From NCBI RefSeq assembly GCF_002803065.1, contig NZ_NNBL01000013.1:62001-126000 (forward strand): a DNA stretch of 64,000 nucleotides, given 5' to 3'. The notes beneath the pieces are model-generated. The model had not been told where the DNA came from. It did no database searches and was given only the letters and a program-made list of their open reading frames with translations. Position 1 is the first letter of the stretch; every line of letters starts with the position of its first letter. The position numbers and the translations under genes were made by a program. This DNA comes from Streptomyces sp. CB01635 (GTDB taxonomy: Bacteria; Actinomycetota; Actinomycetes; Streptomycetales; Streptomycetaceae). This document shows positions 16,444 to 25,073 of the stretch, piece after piece.

Positions 16444-18819
16444 TCAGCGGCATTCGTTCGTGCCGGGGTTCGGGGTGTCCGGGCTGTCTGTGCTGTCCGG
16501 GCTGTCACGCAGGCGTGCGTTCGCGACCATCACCTGGCCGAGCGCGATACCGCCGTCGTTGGTGGGCACCAGGCGGTGCGCATGGGCGTCGAAGCCCGCC
16601 CTGCGCAGCTCCACGAGGCAGTTGACCTGAAGGAACTCGTTGAGGAAGACGCCGCCGGAGAGCACCACTTGGCGGATGCCGGTGCGTTCGCGCAGCGCGC
16701 TGCACCGCTTGACGACCATGTCGACCACCGTGGAGTGGAAGCGCCGGCTGATGTCGGTGACGCCGGTGCCGCGTGCGAGGTCCGCGGCGATCGCCCGCAC
16801 GAGCGGCCTCGGGTCGACGAGCTCGGTGTCGCCCTCCTGCTGGAGTCCGAAGGCGTAGGGCGCGGTCAGGGCGAGGTCGCGGCCCAGCAGCCCCTCCAGT
16901 TCGATCGGGCCGTGTGCCTCGTACTCGGCGTAGGCGCACACGCCGAGCAGGGCGGCCACCGCGTCGAAGAGCCGTCCCATGCTGGACACCGGCGGGGCCT
17001 GGATGCCGCGTTCGGCCATGGTCGCGAACACGGTGCGCTTGCGGTCGTCGAGGATCTCCAGCGCGGGGAACGCGGCGACGGCCCGCTCGGGGGAGCCGAG
17101 TGCCTGCAGCGCGAGCGCGTATCCGGTGCGCACCGGCTCGGCCACCGCCTTGTCGCCGCCGAGCAGCGGGACCGGCCGCAGATGGGCCGCCCGGCGCACC
17201 GAGGCGAAGTCGCCGACGAGGAACTCGCCGCCCCAGATGGTGCCGTCCTCGCCGTAGCCGGCGCCGTCGAAGACGACGCCGATGGTGGGTCCGCTGAGCC
17301 GGTTCTCGGCCATGCAGGACGCCATGTGGGCATGGTGGTGCTGGACCTCGACGACGTCGTCGGGCCGGTCGGTCCCGGCCAGCACCCGGGCCTTGAAGGC
17401 GGGGTGCAGGTCGCAGGCGGCGTGACGGGGCTTCAGCTCGTACAGTTCGGCGAGGTGGGCCGCGGCCTCGCGGTGCGAGGCGTAGGTCTCGTCGTTCTTC
17501 AGGTCGCCGATGTGCTGGCTGACGTAGACCTCGTTGCCGTCGCCGAGCGCGACCGTGGTCTTGAGCTCCGCGCCGTACGCGATGACCGGTCCGGCGATGT
17601 CGTCGACCTTCACCGGGTAGGGGGCGTAGCCGCGCGAGCGCCGCAGGAACGTGATGATCGGCTCGTCCAGGGCCGGGTGCACGGAGCTGCGCACCACCGA
17701 GTCGTCGACGCGTACGTGGATGTCCCGGTCGTGGTGCAGGATCAGGTCGGCGACCTCGAACAGCTCGGCCAGCGCGTCCTCGTTGCGGTACGCGATCGGC
17801 TGGCCGGAGATGTTCCCGCTGGTCATCACGAGGACATCCGACTCCGGCCGGTCGAGAAGCAGTTGGTGCAGCGGAGCCGACGGCAGCATCACACCGAGGT
17901 TCGGGTTGCGCGGGGCGACCTCCTCGGGCAGTGCGCCCGGCAGCTTGCGCAGCAGCACGATGGGGCGGGCCGGGGAACGCAGCAACTCCCGCTCGGCGTC
18001 CGTGATGTGGGCGATCCCGGCCGTCTCGGCGAGGCCCGCGGCCATCACCGCGAACGGCTTGGAGTCCCGCTTCTTGCGGCGCCGCAGTCGGGCCACGGCC
18101 GCCGCGTCACGCGCGTTCACCGCGAGGTGGAACCCGCCGACGCTCTTGACGGCGACGATCTGGCCGTCGGCGAGCGCCCTGATGGTGCGCGTCAGCGCCT
18201 CTTCGGCCTCGGCCACCACCCCGTCGGGCGCGGACAGGGTCACCTTCGGGCCGCACCGCGGGCAGGCGGTGGGCTGCGCGTGGTAGCGGCGGTCCGCGGG
18301 GTTCACATACTCGGCGCGGCAGTCCTCGCACATCGCGAAGACGGCCATCGTGGTCTTCTCACGGTCGTAGGGCAGGCCCTTGATCAGGGAGTAACGGGGC
18401 CCGCAGTGGGTGCAGTTGGTGAACGGGTAGCGGAACCGGCGGTCGGCGGGGTCGAGGACCTCGCGCAGACAGTCGTCGCACACGTGCGAGTCCGGGGCGA
18501 CGATGGTGTTCGCCCGCCCGGTGCGCCGGCTCTCCCGGATCTCGAAGCCTGTCGGCAGGTCACCGCCGGCCCGGGGCGTCCGCGACTCCACGCGCACCTC
18601 TTCGACGCGGGCGAGCAGGGGGGCGCGGTCCTTGAGCGCCCCCGCGAATTCCGCGAGTTCGCCGGCCCCGCCGGACACCTCGGTCTGGACGCCCAGCGTG
18701 TCGTTGAGAACCCAGCCCCTCAGGCCCAGGCCGGTGGCCAGGGTGTGCACGAAGGGCCGGTAGCCCACGCCCTGCACCACCCCGGTCACCCGGATCAGCC
18801 ACTGCTCGGTCTCTGCCAT
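16444..18819 (-). CDS. hypF: Carbamoyltransferase HypF homologue, all domains present
   Basis: In hydrogenase maturation HypF moves the carbamoyl group of carbamoyl phosphate, via carbamoyl-AMP, onto the C-terminal Cys of HypE. All expected parts are visible in this 791-residue protein. These are an acylphosphatase domain (VVQGVGYRPFV), two zinc-finger pairs (CDDC...CTHC and CEDC...CPRC), a YrdC-like domain (KKRDSKPFAVM, PSAPLHQLLL, MTSGNISGQPIAYRN), and a Kae1-like domain (HHHAHMASC, VFDGAGYGEDGTIWGGEF, LSGGVFLNEF). That separates it from the shorter TobZ-type O-carbamoyltransferases. The start ATG 18819 has GAGGAGGAG upstream. It sits 22 bases after hypE and 31 before the SHMT-like gene, inside an NRPS operon with no hydrogenase gene in the window. 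Its acceptor may be HypE or a metabolite. Confidence 0.95.
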   Translation of the reverse strand: MAETEQWLIRVTGVVQGVGYRPFVHTLATGLGLRGWVLNDTLGVQTEVSGGAGELAEFAGALKDRAPLLARVEEVRVESRTPRAGGDLPTGFEIRESRRTGRANTIVAPDSHVCDDCLREVLDPADRRFRYPFTNCTHCGPRYSLIKGLPYDREKTTMAVFAMCEDCRAEYVNPADRRYHAQPTACPRCGPKVTLSAPDGVVAEAEEALTRTIRALADGQIVAVKSVGGFHLAVNARDAAAVARLRRRKKRDSKPFAVMAAGLAETAGIAHITDAERELLRSPARPIVLLRKLPGALPEEVAPRNPNLGVMLPSAPLHQLLLDRPESDVLVMTSGNISGQPIAYRNEDALAELFEVADLILHHDRDIHVRVDDSVVRSSVHPALDEPIITFLRRSRGYAPYPVKVDDIAGPVIAYGAELKTTVALGDGNEVYVSQHIGDLKNDETYASHREAAAHLAELYELKPRHAACDLHPAFKARVLAGTDRPDDVVEVQHHHAHMASCMAENRLSGPTIGVVFDGAGYGEDGTIWGGEFLVGDFASVRRAAHLRPVPLLGGDKAVAEPVRTGYALALQALGSPERAVAAFPALEILDDRKRTVFATMAERGIQAPPVSSMGRLFDAVAALLGVCAYAEYEAHGPIELEGLLGRDLALTAPYAFGLQQEGDTELVDPRPLVRAIAADLARGTGVTDISRRFHSTVVDMVVKRCSALRERTGIRQVVLSGGVFLNEFLQVNCLVELRRAGFDAHAHRLVPTNDGGIALGQVMVANARLRDSPDSTDSPDTPNPGTNECR

Positions 18820-18841
18820 GACTCCTCCTCGGGTCCTCGGA

Positions 18842-19873
18842 TCAGCACAGCCGGGGAAGCTCGGCGCCCTGCAGTTCCTCGATCTCCTGGATCCGGCCGT
18901 CCTTGCCGGCCATCTCCACGACCGGCTCCGGGCGTGCGGTGACCTCGCCGACGATGACGGCGTCCTTGCCGTAGGGGTGGCTGCGCAGCACGCGCAGGAC
19001 CTCGTCCGCGTGCTCGGGCGCCACGAACAGCGCCAGACAGCCCTCGTTGGCGCAGTTGATCGGGTTGATGCCGAGCATGTCCGCGGCCATCGCCGTCTCG
19101 AAGCTGATCGGCAGCGCCTCCTCCTCGACCCGTACGGCGTGGCCGAGGGCGGAGGCGTACTCGTGGAGCACCGCGTTGAGGCCGCCGCGCGTCACGTCGC
19201 GCATGGAGCGCACCGCGGACTCGGGCACCGCGCCGCGGACCGTGTCGATCATGTTGTTCAGCGGGGCGCAGTCGCTGAGCACGTTCTTCTCGAAGCCGAG
19301 GCCCTCGCGCACCGAGAGGAGATGGATGGTGTGGTCGCCGATGGGGCCGCTGAGCAGGATCTTGTCGCCTACGGCCACGTCCTTCATGCGCTTGGGCGGG
19401 GAGGTGAAGACGCCGACGCCGGTGGTGTTGAGGAAGATGCCGTCGGCCTCGCCCTCCCCGACGACCTTGGTGTCACCGGCGACGATCTTGATGCCCGCCT
19501 CGCGCGCGGTGTCCCGGACGGACTCCAGAGCGCGGTGCAGCCCGGAGAGCGGGAACCCGCTCTCCAGGATCATCGCCAGGGTGAGGTAGCGGGGCTCGGC
19601 GCCGGCCACCGCGAGGTCGTTGACGGTGCCGCACACCGCGATCTTGCCGATGTCGCCGTTGCCGAAGAACGGCGGGTCCACCACGAAGGAGTCGGTGGTC
19701 ATGGCGAGAGCGCCGTTCAGCGGCGGGAGGATGGCGCTGTCCTCCATCTCGCCGAGGTAGACGTCCCCGAGCACCTCCACGACGAACTCGACGAGTTCCC
19801 GGCTGAGCCGGGCCCCGGTCCCGTGGTCAAGGACGATTTCCTGGTCCAGCAAGGACGTCGTGGCCGTCGGCAA
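18842..19873 (-). CDS. hypE: HypE homologue with C-terminal Cys (carbamoyl dehydratase, thiocyanate-forming)
   Basis: HypE belongs to the PurM/SelD-type ATP-binding fold. It dehydrates its own C-terminal S-carboxamide to a thiocyanate, the source of the Fe-CN ligands in NiFe hydrogenases. This 343-residue protein shows AMTTDSFVVDPPFFGNGDIGK, a GTVNDLAVAGAEP block, KIVAGDTKVV, RDVTRGGL and a C-terminus of ELPRLC, close to the classical PRIC tail. The modified Cys is therefore present. The chosen start is TTG 19873, because GGGAG lies 5 bases upstream and the N-terminus then aligns with family length. Longer in-frame extensions to 20074 look non-coding. It pairs with hypF 22 bases downstream. 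HypC and HypD, which would hand CN to iron, are absent from the window, so another acceptor is likely. Confidence 0.93.
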   Translation of the reverse strand: MPTATTSLLDQEIVLDHGTGARLSRELVEFVVEVLGDVYLGEMEDSAILPPLNGALAMTTDSFVVDPPFFGNGDIGKIAVCGTVNDLAVAGAEPRYLTLAMILESGFPLSGLHRALESVRDTAREAGIKIVAGDTKVVGEGEADGIFLNTTGVGVFTSPPKRMKDVAVGDKILLSGPIGDHTIHLLSVREGLGFEKNVLSDCAPLNNMIDTVRGAVPESAVRSMRDVTRGGLNAVLHEYASALGHAVRVEEEALPISFETAMAADMLGINPINCANEGCLALFVAPEHADEVLRVLRSHPYGKDAVIVGEVTARPEPVVEMAGKDGRIQEIEELQGAELPRLC

Positions 19874-20009
19874 CGTGACTCCCGGTGGGGTCGAAGACGT
19901 ACGCGGATGAGGGGGCGGCTGAAGCGGGGTGAGGCGGGGTGATGAGGGGGCGGCGCGGGGAGGGGCGCCGCCCGCCGGCGAGGCCGGTCGCGGGTTCGCG
20001 GACCGAGGC
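19874..20009. repeat. G-tract-rich leader upstream of hypE
   Basis: On the + strand, 19911-19965 carries six runs of four or five G (19911, 19926, 19936, 19946, 19957, 19962) separated by short spacers, a classical G-quadruplex pattern. It lies between the isochorismatase-type gene and hypE, both minus strand. A GC hairpin around 19962-19980 could end the upstream transcript. Confidence 0.4.
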
Positions 20010-20597
20010 TCAGGGGGTGCGGAACACCTTGCGCGGCAGGTCGCCGTCGGCGTCGAGGACGCGGACGATCTCATCGGACGGCGCCACGGTCGCGCAGTAG
20101 CCGTCCAGCCAGTCCAGGGCGCGCACCTTGTCGTGCTCCTGGGCCGAGACGACGCAGTCGCTGGGGACCCAGACGTTGTAGCCGCGGAAGAACGCGTCGG
20201 CGGCCGTGGTCTGCACGCAGATCTGGCCCTGCATGCCGGTCACGATGACGGTCTCGACGCCGAGGGCCTGCAGCCGCTCGTGCAGGTCCGTCTCGTAGAA
20301 GCCGCTGTCCTTGTTCTTCTCGACGAGGATGTCGGTGTCGTCCAGGAAGACGGGCAGGATCTCGGCGCCCTGGGTGCCCTTCTGCGCGGGCAGTCGGCCG
20401 CCCTCGTACCGCTCGGCGACCGGGTCGTCCGCCTTGTTGATCAGCTGCAGGTGCAGCACGTGGTGGCCGCGCTGGCGCATGTCCTTGAGGAAGCCCGAGA
20501 AGCTGGGGGTGGCCTCCGCCACGGCGTCGATGCGCTCCTGGTTCTTGTTCACCAGGTCGTACTGAAGGTCATTGGTGAGGACCGCGACCTTGCTCAT
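20010..20597 (-). CDS. Isochorismatase-family cysteine hydrolase
   Basis: This 195-residue protein has the isochorismatase/nicotinamidase fold. The triad is visible as Asp10 (VLTNDLQYD), a Lys at 94 or 96 (LVEKNKDSGF) and Cys127 (MQGQICVQTTAADA). The family cleaves isochorismate, nicotinamide, N-carbamoyl compounds, ureidoacrylate or biuret. The Cys marks this one as an amidase-type member rather than a true isochorismatase. Since it directly precedes hypE-hypF, hydrolysis of a carbamoyl or ureido compound is one attractive guess, but nothing in the sequence fixes the substrate. The start ATG 20597 has GAGGAG upstream. Confidence 0.88.
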   Translation of the reverse strand: MSKVAVLTNDLQYDLVNKNQERIDAVAEATPSFSGFLKDMRQRGHHVLHLQLINKADDPVAERYEGGRLPAQKGTQGAEILPVFLDDTDILVEKNKDSGFYETDLHERLQALGVETVIVTGMQGQICVQTTAADAFFRGYNVWVPSDCVVSAQEHDKVRALDWLDGYCATVAPSDEIVRVLDADGDLPRKVFRTP

Positions 20598-20684
20598 GAA
20601 CACTCCTCGAATCGGTGTCAGGTCTCGAACATCCCGCCGCCGGTGGCATCCCGGACAGTCGGGCAAAGCCCTTACACGGCCCGG

Positions 20685-23462
20685 TCAGGCCGTCCTCGCC
20701 GCCTCGGCGGGCGCCGTGGAGGCGGCCTCGGCCATTGCCGACGGGGTGCGCAGCCGGTACACGTCGCGCACGTCGACACGGACGCCCGCGTCCCGCAGCA
20801 GGTGCACGACGCGCAGCGCGCGCAATGAGTTGCCGCCCAGCTCGAAGAAGTCGTCGCCGCCCGCGACCTGTTCGCCGAACGCGGTGTGCCAGGCGGCGAG
20901 CACGGCGGCCAGCGTGCCCTGTGCGGACTCGTCCGCCACACAAGGGAGTTCACCGCCGGCGGCCCGGGGCACGGGCAGCGCGGCCACGTCCACCTTCCCG
21001 TTCACGGTGAGCGGCAGCTCGGCGAGCGGGGTGACGGTGGCGGGCACCATGTACTCGGGCAGCAGCCGGGCGGCGTGCCGGCGGACCTCGCGGGCATCGG
21101 CCCCGTCCAGTACGGCGTACGCGTCGAGGGTGGCGTCCTCGCCGTTCGCGTCCGTGGGGCGGGTCAGTACGACCGCCGCGGCACGCACCGAGGGGTGGGT
21201 GAGCAGCACCGAGCGGATCTCGTCGAGTTCGATGCGGTGACCGCGCAGCTTGACCTGGCTGTCGAGGCGGCCCAAGTGCTCCAGGCGGCCGTCGGGCAGC
21301 TGCCGGCCCTTGTCGCCGCTGAGGTAGAGGCGGCCTTCGCCGTCCGGGTCGGGTACGAACCGCTCGGCGGTCAGCTCGGGCCGTCCCAGGTACTCAAGGG
21401 CGAGGCCGTCCCCGCCGACCGCTATCTCGCCCACGCAGCCGGGCTGCACCAGCCTGCCGCGTGCGTCGAGGACCCGCACGCTCCAGCCGGGCAGCGCGCG
21501 GCCCACCGACTGCGAGGAGGCGAGGGCGTCGGCGCGGGTGACGGTCTGGGCCGTCACGTGCACGGTGGTCTCCGTGATGCCGAACATGTTGACCATCCGG
21601 CACGCGGACTCCGGATGCGTGTCGAACCACGGGAGCAGGGCGCGGGCGTCGAGCGGCTCCCCGCCGAAGACGACGAGCCGCAGGGCGAGCGGCGTCGGCG
21701 CCGTGCGCTCCAGGGGCAGCAGCCGGGAGAAGGCCGACGGGGTCTGGTTGAGCACCGTCACCCGTTCATCGAGGAGCAGCGCGCGGAAGTCCTCGGGGGA
21801 GCGGCAGGTCCAGTACGGCACGACGACCAGGCGCCCGCCGGTGCCCAGAGCGCCCCAGATCTCCCAGACCGAGAAGTCGAACGCCGCCGAGTGGAACCAC
21901 GTCCACACGTCCTGCGGGCCCAGGCGGAAGTCGTCGGCCGTGGCATCCAGGAGGCGCCCCACGTTGCGGTGCGGCACGACGACGCCCTTGGGGCGCCCGG
22001 TGGAGCCCGACGTGTAGATGATGTACGCCGGATCGTCCGGCCCCACCGTGCCGGGCTCCTCCCACGCGCCCTGTCCGGCGGCGAGTTCCCGCAGGCGTGG
22101 CAGGGTCACGGTGGCGTGGTCGGCGAAGGCGTTGCCGTCGTCCTTGCCGCCGTCCTCGACCACCACCAGGGACAGGCCCGCGTCGTCGGCGGTGTAGGCC
22201 AGGCGGTCGGCCGGATAGGTGGGGTCCAGCGGTACGTAGGCGGCGCCCGCCGTCATCACCGCGAGGAGCACCGACACCAGCTGTGCCGAACGGTCCAGGC
22301 ACACCCCGACGCGGTCGCCCGGGCGCACACCGAGCCCTCGCAGAGCGGCGGCGAACCGGTCGCTCCTGTCGACGAGTTCGCGGTACGTCCAGGTGTGCTC
22401 GCCCTGCGGGTCTCTCAGGGCGACGGCGTCCGGGGTCTGCTCGGCGCGGTCCCGGACCAGCTGGTCGATGCGGCGCGGCCCGCTGTCCGCGGCGCGCGGG
22501 GTGCGGCCGAGATCCAGGATGCGGGCTCGCTCGGCCGGCTCGTGCAACGCGATGTCGGCCAGCGGGAGATTCTGGTCCCCGCACAGCAACTGGTGTGCCA
22601 CCAGGGCAAGTTGCTGCTCAAAGTCTGTCGGCAGCTGGTCCGCGGGCGTTCCGGGCAGGGTCCAGCAGTGCACCTGCGGGGTGCCGTCCGCGTCGGAGGC
22701 GGTGACCCGCACGGTGACCGGGTGGCGGGCGTCCAGCGCGGGCAGCCGCCGCACCGCGGGCACGGCCCGCGGCCGGAGGTCCACATCGAGGGCGAGCCGC
22801 GGCCCGCCGCCGCCGTCCTGGGCACCCGGCCGCTCCGCCTGCTCGCGCACCCAGGCCCGGTAGGCGGACACCGGCTGGTCCTCGTCCGACACGGCCACGC
22901 AGAGCGAGACGCGGCGCACCCCGTCGGTGGTGTGGACGGCGACGTCCAGGACCGGCTCGTCCTGCGCCCGCGTCCTGGCGGCGATCAGGAGCAGAGCCGC
23001 CGCCAGGTCCGCGGCCGTGGCCATGGCCCCGCCCGCGCCGAGCCCCGGGACCGGCACCTCCCGGCACCCGGGGTCCGAATCCGAAGGGGATCCCGAGCGG
23101 GCCAGGGGCAGCGCCGGGCCGAGGGCGGCCAGCGCGGCACGGTCCAGGAGGTCGGGGCCGTCGTCGCCGGGGCCGGTCACGGCCACCAGATCCCGTACCC
23201 CGTCGGCGTATTCGAGCAGAGTGAGCCGAACACCGTGAACCCCGTCGCCCCCGTGACGGCCGTGCAGCTCGCGGGTGCGGCGACGCAGGGCAGCGGGGCT
23301 GTCCGAGGGGGCGGGCACCGGCTCGGCCCACAGGCGCAACCTGCCGGGGCCGGGCCACGGGGCGCCGGCGAGCGCGGCGCGGCAGTCCTCGGCCGAGTAT
23401 CCGGGGGCGACCGCGTACACGGCGGCGTGCCGGGCGGCGACCGAAGGGGAGTTGGACGACAC
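20685..23462 (-). CDS. NRPS: degenerate C region-A(Thr)-PCP
   Basis: This is a 925-residue NRPS protein. The first 330 or so residues have the layout of a C domain, but where HHxxxDG should stand the sequence reads VTGPGDDG, so condensation activity is probably lost. The A domain (about 345-815) has YTSGSTGRPKGVVVPH. Its pocket residues D-F-W-N-V-G-M-V-H, from AFDFSVWEIW, LNQTPSAF, VVFGGEPL and NMFGITETTVHV, form the standard threonine code with one conservative change. The PCP Ser is at about 879 (ELGGNSLRALRV). The start is GTG 23462 with CAGGAGA upstream. The frame stays open to 24398, but that part is a shadow of the SDR gene. Loaded Thr would need a C domain in trans, either the free-standing C protein or the C-T protein. 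Confidence 0.92.
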   Translation of the reverse strand: MSSNSPSVAARHAAVYAVAPGYSAEDCRAALAGAPWPGPGRLRLWAEPVPAPSDSPAALRRRTRELHGRHGGDGVHGVRLTLLEYADGVRDLVAVTGPGDDGPDLLDRAALAALGPALPLARSGSPSDSDPGCREVPVPGLGAGGAMATAADLAAALLLIAARTRAQDEPVLDVAVHTTDGVRRVSLCVAVSDEDQPVSAYRAWVREQAERPGAQDGGGGPRLALDVDLRPRAVPAVRRLPALDARHPVTVRVTASDADGTPQVHCWTLPGTPADQLPTDFEQQLALVAHQLLCGDQNLPLADIALHEPAERARILDLGRTPRAADSGPRRIDQLVRDRAEQTPDAVALRDPQGEHTWTYRELVDRSDRFAAALRGLGVRPGDRVGVCLDRSAQLVSVLLAVMTAGAAYVPLDPTYPADRLAYTADDAGLSLVVVEDGGKDDGNAFADHATVTLPRLRELAAGQGAWEEPGTVGPDDPAYIIYTSGSTGRPKGVVVPHRNVGRLLDATADDFRLGPQDVWTWFHSAAFDFSVWEIWGALGTGGRLVVVPYWTCRSPEDFRALLLDERVTVLNQTPSAFSRLLPLERTAPTPLALRLVVFGGEPLDARALLPWFDTHPESACRMVNMFGITETTVHVTAQTVTRADALASSQSVGRALPGWSVRVLDARGRLVQPGCVGEIAVGGDGLALEYLGRPELTAERFVPDPDGEGRLYLSGDKGRQLPDGRLEHLGRLDSQVKLRGHRIELDEIRSVLLTHPSVRAAAVVLTRPTDANGEDATLDAYAVLDGADAREVRRHAARLLPEYMVPATVTPLAELPLTVNGKVDVAALPVPRAAGGELPCVADESAQGTLAAVLAAWHTAFGEQVAGGDDFFELGGNSLRALRVVHLLRDAGVRVDVRDVYRLRTPSAMAEAASTAPAEAARTA

Positions 23463-23485
23463 GGGCGTCTCCTGACCGGTCCGGG

Positions 23486-24316
23486 TCAACGGGCGCTGTA
23501 GCCGGCGTCGACGGTGATCACACCGCCGGTGGAGTGACGGGACTCCTCGGAGGCGAGCCACAGGGCGGCCCCCGCCACATCGTCCGCCTCCACCAGCGTG
23601 TTCATGGGCATCTGCGTGATGAACTCGGCTTCGTGGTCGGCCGGTTCGATCCCGATACTGCGGCCGATCTCCACCAGCATCCGGCCCTCCCACTCCTCGC
23701 CGTCGCGCACCGAGCCGGGGCAGACCGCGTTCACCCGCACCCGGTACGGCGCGTAGTCGAGGGCGGCGGCCTTCGTCAGGCCGACCAGGCCGTGCTTGGA
23801 CGCCACGTAGCCGGCGAAGTTGCGGTACCCCACCAGACCGGCGGTGGAGGCGATGTTGACGATGGAGCCGGAGCGGGCCGCCACCATCGACGCCCCCGCG
23901 GCCTTCAGCATCCGCCAGGCGCCGTTGAGGTTGACGTCGATCATCACCGCCCACTCGTCCTCGGTGACCTCGTGCACGATCCGGCCCGAAGGACCCGCGA
24001 TCCCCGCGTTGTTGACCAGCACGTCCAGTGAACCGAAGCGGTCCACGGCATCGGCCACCACCCGCTCGCAGGCCGCCGCGTCCCGCACGTCGGCGCGTGC
24101 GGTGAGCACGGCGGCCCCCTGCTCGCGGCACAGCCGGGCGGTGTGGTCGAGCTGGCTCGGGGTGGCCGCGGGGTAGGGGACGTGCGGGAGGTCGGCGGCG
24201 ATGTCGACCAGGACCAGGTCGGCGCCCTGCGCGGCGAACGCCGTGGCGCAGGCACGCCCGACGCCCCGCCCGGCGCCGGTGACGATCGCGGTCCGGCCCG
24301 TGAGCCGTCCGCTCAT
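23486..24316 (-). CDS. Short-chain dehydrogenase, mycofactocin-coupled type
   Basis: This 276-residue SDR has the cofactor motif TGAGRGVG, NNAG, and the Ser-Tyr-Lys triad in NIASTAGLVGYRNFAGYVASK. Between the second strand and helix it has an extra stretch (PYPAATPSQLDHTARLC) followed by ADVRDAA. I associate that signature with SDRs carrying a buried NAD recycled by mycofactocin. The C-terminal half (MNTLVEADDVAGAALWLASEE) also fits. It probably oxidises or reduces an alcohol/ketone in a building block or the peptide. The start is ATG 24316, confirmed by an ATGA overlap with the thioesterase gene. No mycofactocin biosynthesis gene is seen here, and the radical SAM at 35618 is not an obvious MftC. 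Confidence 0.9.
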   Translation of the reverse strand: MSGRLTGRTAIVTGAGRGVGRACATAFAAQGADLVLVDIAADLPHVPYPAATPSQLDHTARLCREQGAAVLTARADVRDAAACERVVADAVDRFGSLDVLVNNAGIAGPSGRIVHEVTEDEWAVMIDVNLNGAWRMLKAAGASMVAARSGSIVNIASTAGLVGYRNFAGYVASKHGLVGLTKAAALDYAPYRVRVNAVCPGSVRDGEEWEGRMLVEIGRSIGIEPADHEAEFITQMPMNTLVEADDVAGAALWLASEESRHSTGGVITVDAGYSAR

Positions 24317-25020
24317 GACGGCGTCCCGTCGCCGAGGAGCTGCCCGGCGAGCAGGTCGAGCAGCGCGGGCCACTCCTCCACCAGATACATATGGGCACCG
24401 GTGAGCTCCGCGACGGTCACCGTGCCGGTGGTGACCCGCTCCCACTCGGTGAGGTCGTCGGCCGACACCAGCCGGTCGGCGTCACCGCGTACCGCGAGGA
24501 CCGGCACGTCGAGGGGCTCACGCTCGACGTACGCGTAGTTCTCGTGCATCGCCACGTCGGTGCGCAGCGGCGGCAGCACCAGATCGCGCAACTCCGGCTC
24601 GTCCAGGGCCGGGTGGCGGTATCCGGCGATCGTGTGGATACCTGCGATGAACTCGTCGTCGGCCAGGCCGGTGATCCGCCCGCGGCGCAGTGTGCCCGGC
24701 CACGTCGCGCCGGAGGCCACCAGCGTCAGCCCGTCCCGTTCCGCGGCGAGCGCGCGCGTCGCCTCGTAGGCGAGCAGCGCGCCGAAGCTGTGTCCGAGGA
24801 CGGCGACCTTGTCGAAACCGGCCGTCGCGGACCGCAGGGCGGGCAGGACCGCGTCCATCAGGGCGCCGAGCTCGGTGCACTCCGGCTCGGCGAACCGCTT
24901 CTCCCGGCCGGGCAGTTCGACCGGGAGCACCGTAAGGTCCTCGCGCTGCCCCAGCCACGGGTGGAAGAAGCTCGCTCCCGCACCGGCGGGCGCGAAGCAC
25001 AGAACCGCCGCACTCAACAT
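24313..25020 (-). CDS. Type II (editing) thioesterase
   Basis: This 235-residue alpha/beta hydrolase resembles GrsT/RifR-type external thioesterases. It has the elbow GHSFGALLAYE, the early FAPAGAGASFFHPW block, VRGDADRLVS around the acidic residue and a catalytic His in TGAHMYL. Such enzymes clear misprimed or stalled carrier proteins. No NRPS in the window carries a C-terminal TE domain, so this enzyme might also take part in release. The start ATG 25020 has TGGAGAGA upstream. The stop overlaps the SDR start by four bases. Confidence 0.92.
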   Translation of the reverse strand: MLSAAVLCFAPAGAGASFFHPWLGQREDLTVLPVELPGREKRFAEPECTELGALMDAVLPALRSATAGFDKVAVLGHSFGALLAYEATRALAAERDGLTLVASGATWPGTLRRGRITGLADDEFIAGIHTIAGYRHPALDEPELRDLVLPPLRTDVAMHENYAYVEREPLDVPVLAVRGDADRLVSADDLTEWERVTTGTVTVAELTGAHMYLVEEWPALLDLLAGQLLGDGTPS

Positions 25021-25073
25021 GTCTCTCCAAAATCCGTGGGTCCGCTGGGTGGTGTGGATCGGACGGCGATCGC

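Noticed and set aside
16444..19873. Reading hypEF as part of a normal hydrogenase maturation operon
   Set aside because: No hydrogenase subunit, HypA, HypB, HypC or HypD gene is in the window and the neighbours are NRPS genes. Genome-wide data could still overturn this.
20685..24398. Extension of the Thr NRPS protein through the SDR gene
   Set aside because: The SDR is complete in its own frame with a proper overlap start, and the NRPS has a good GTG with ribosome site at 23462.
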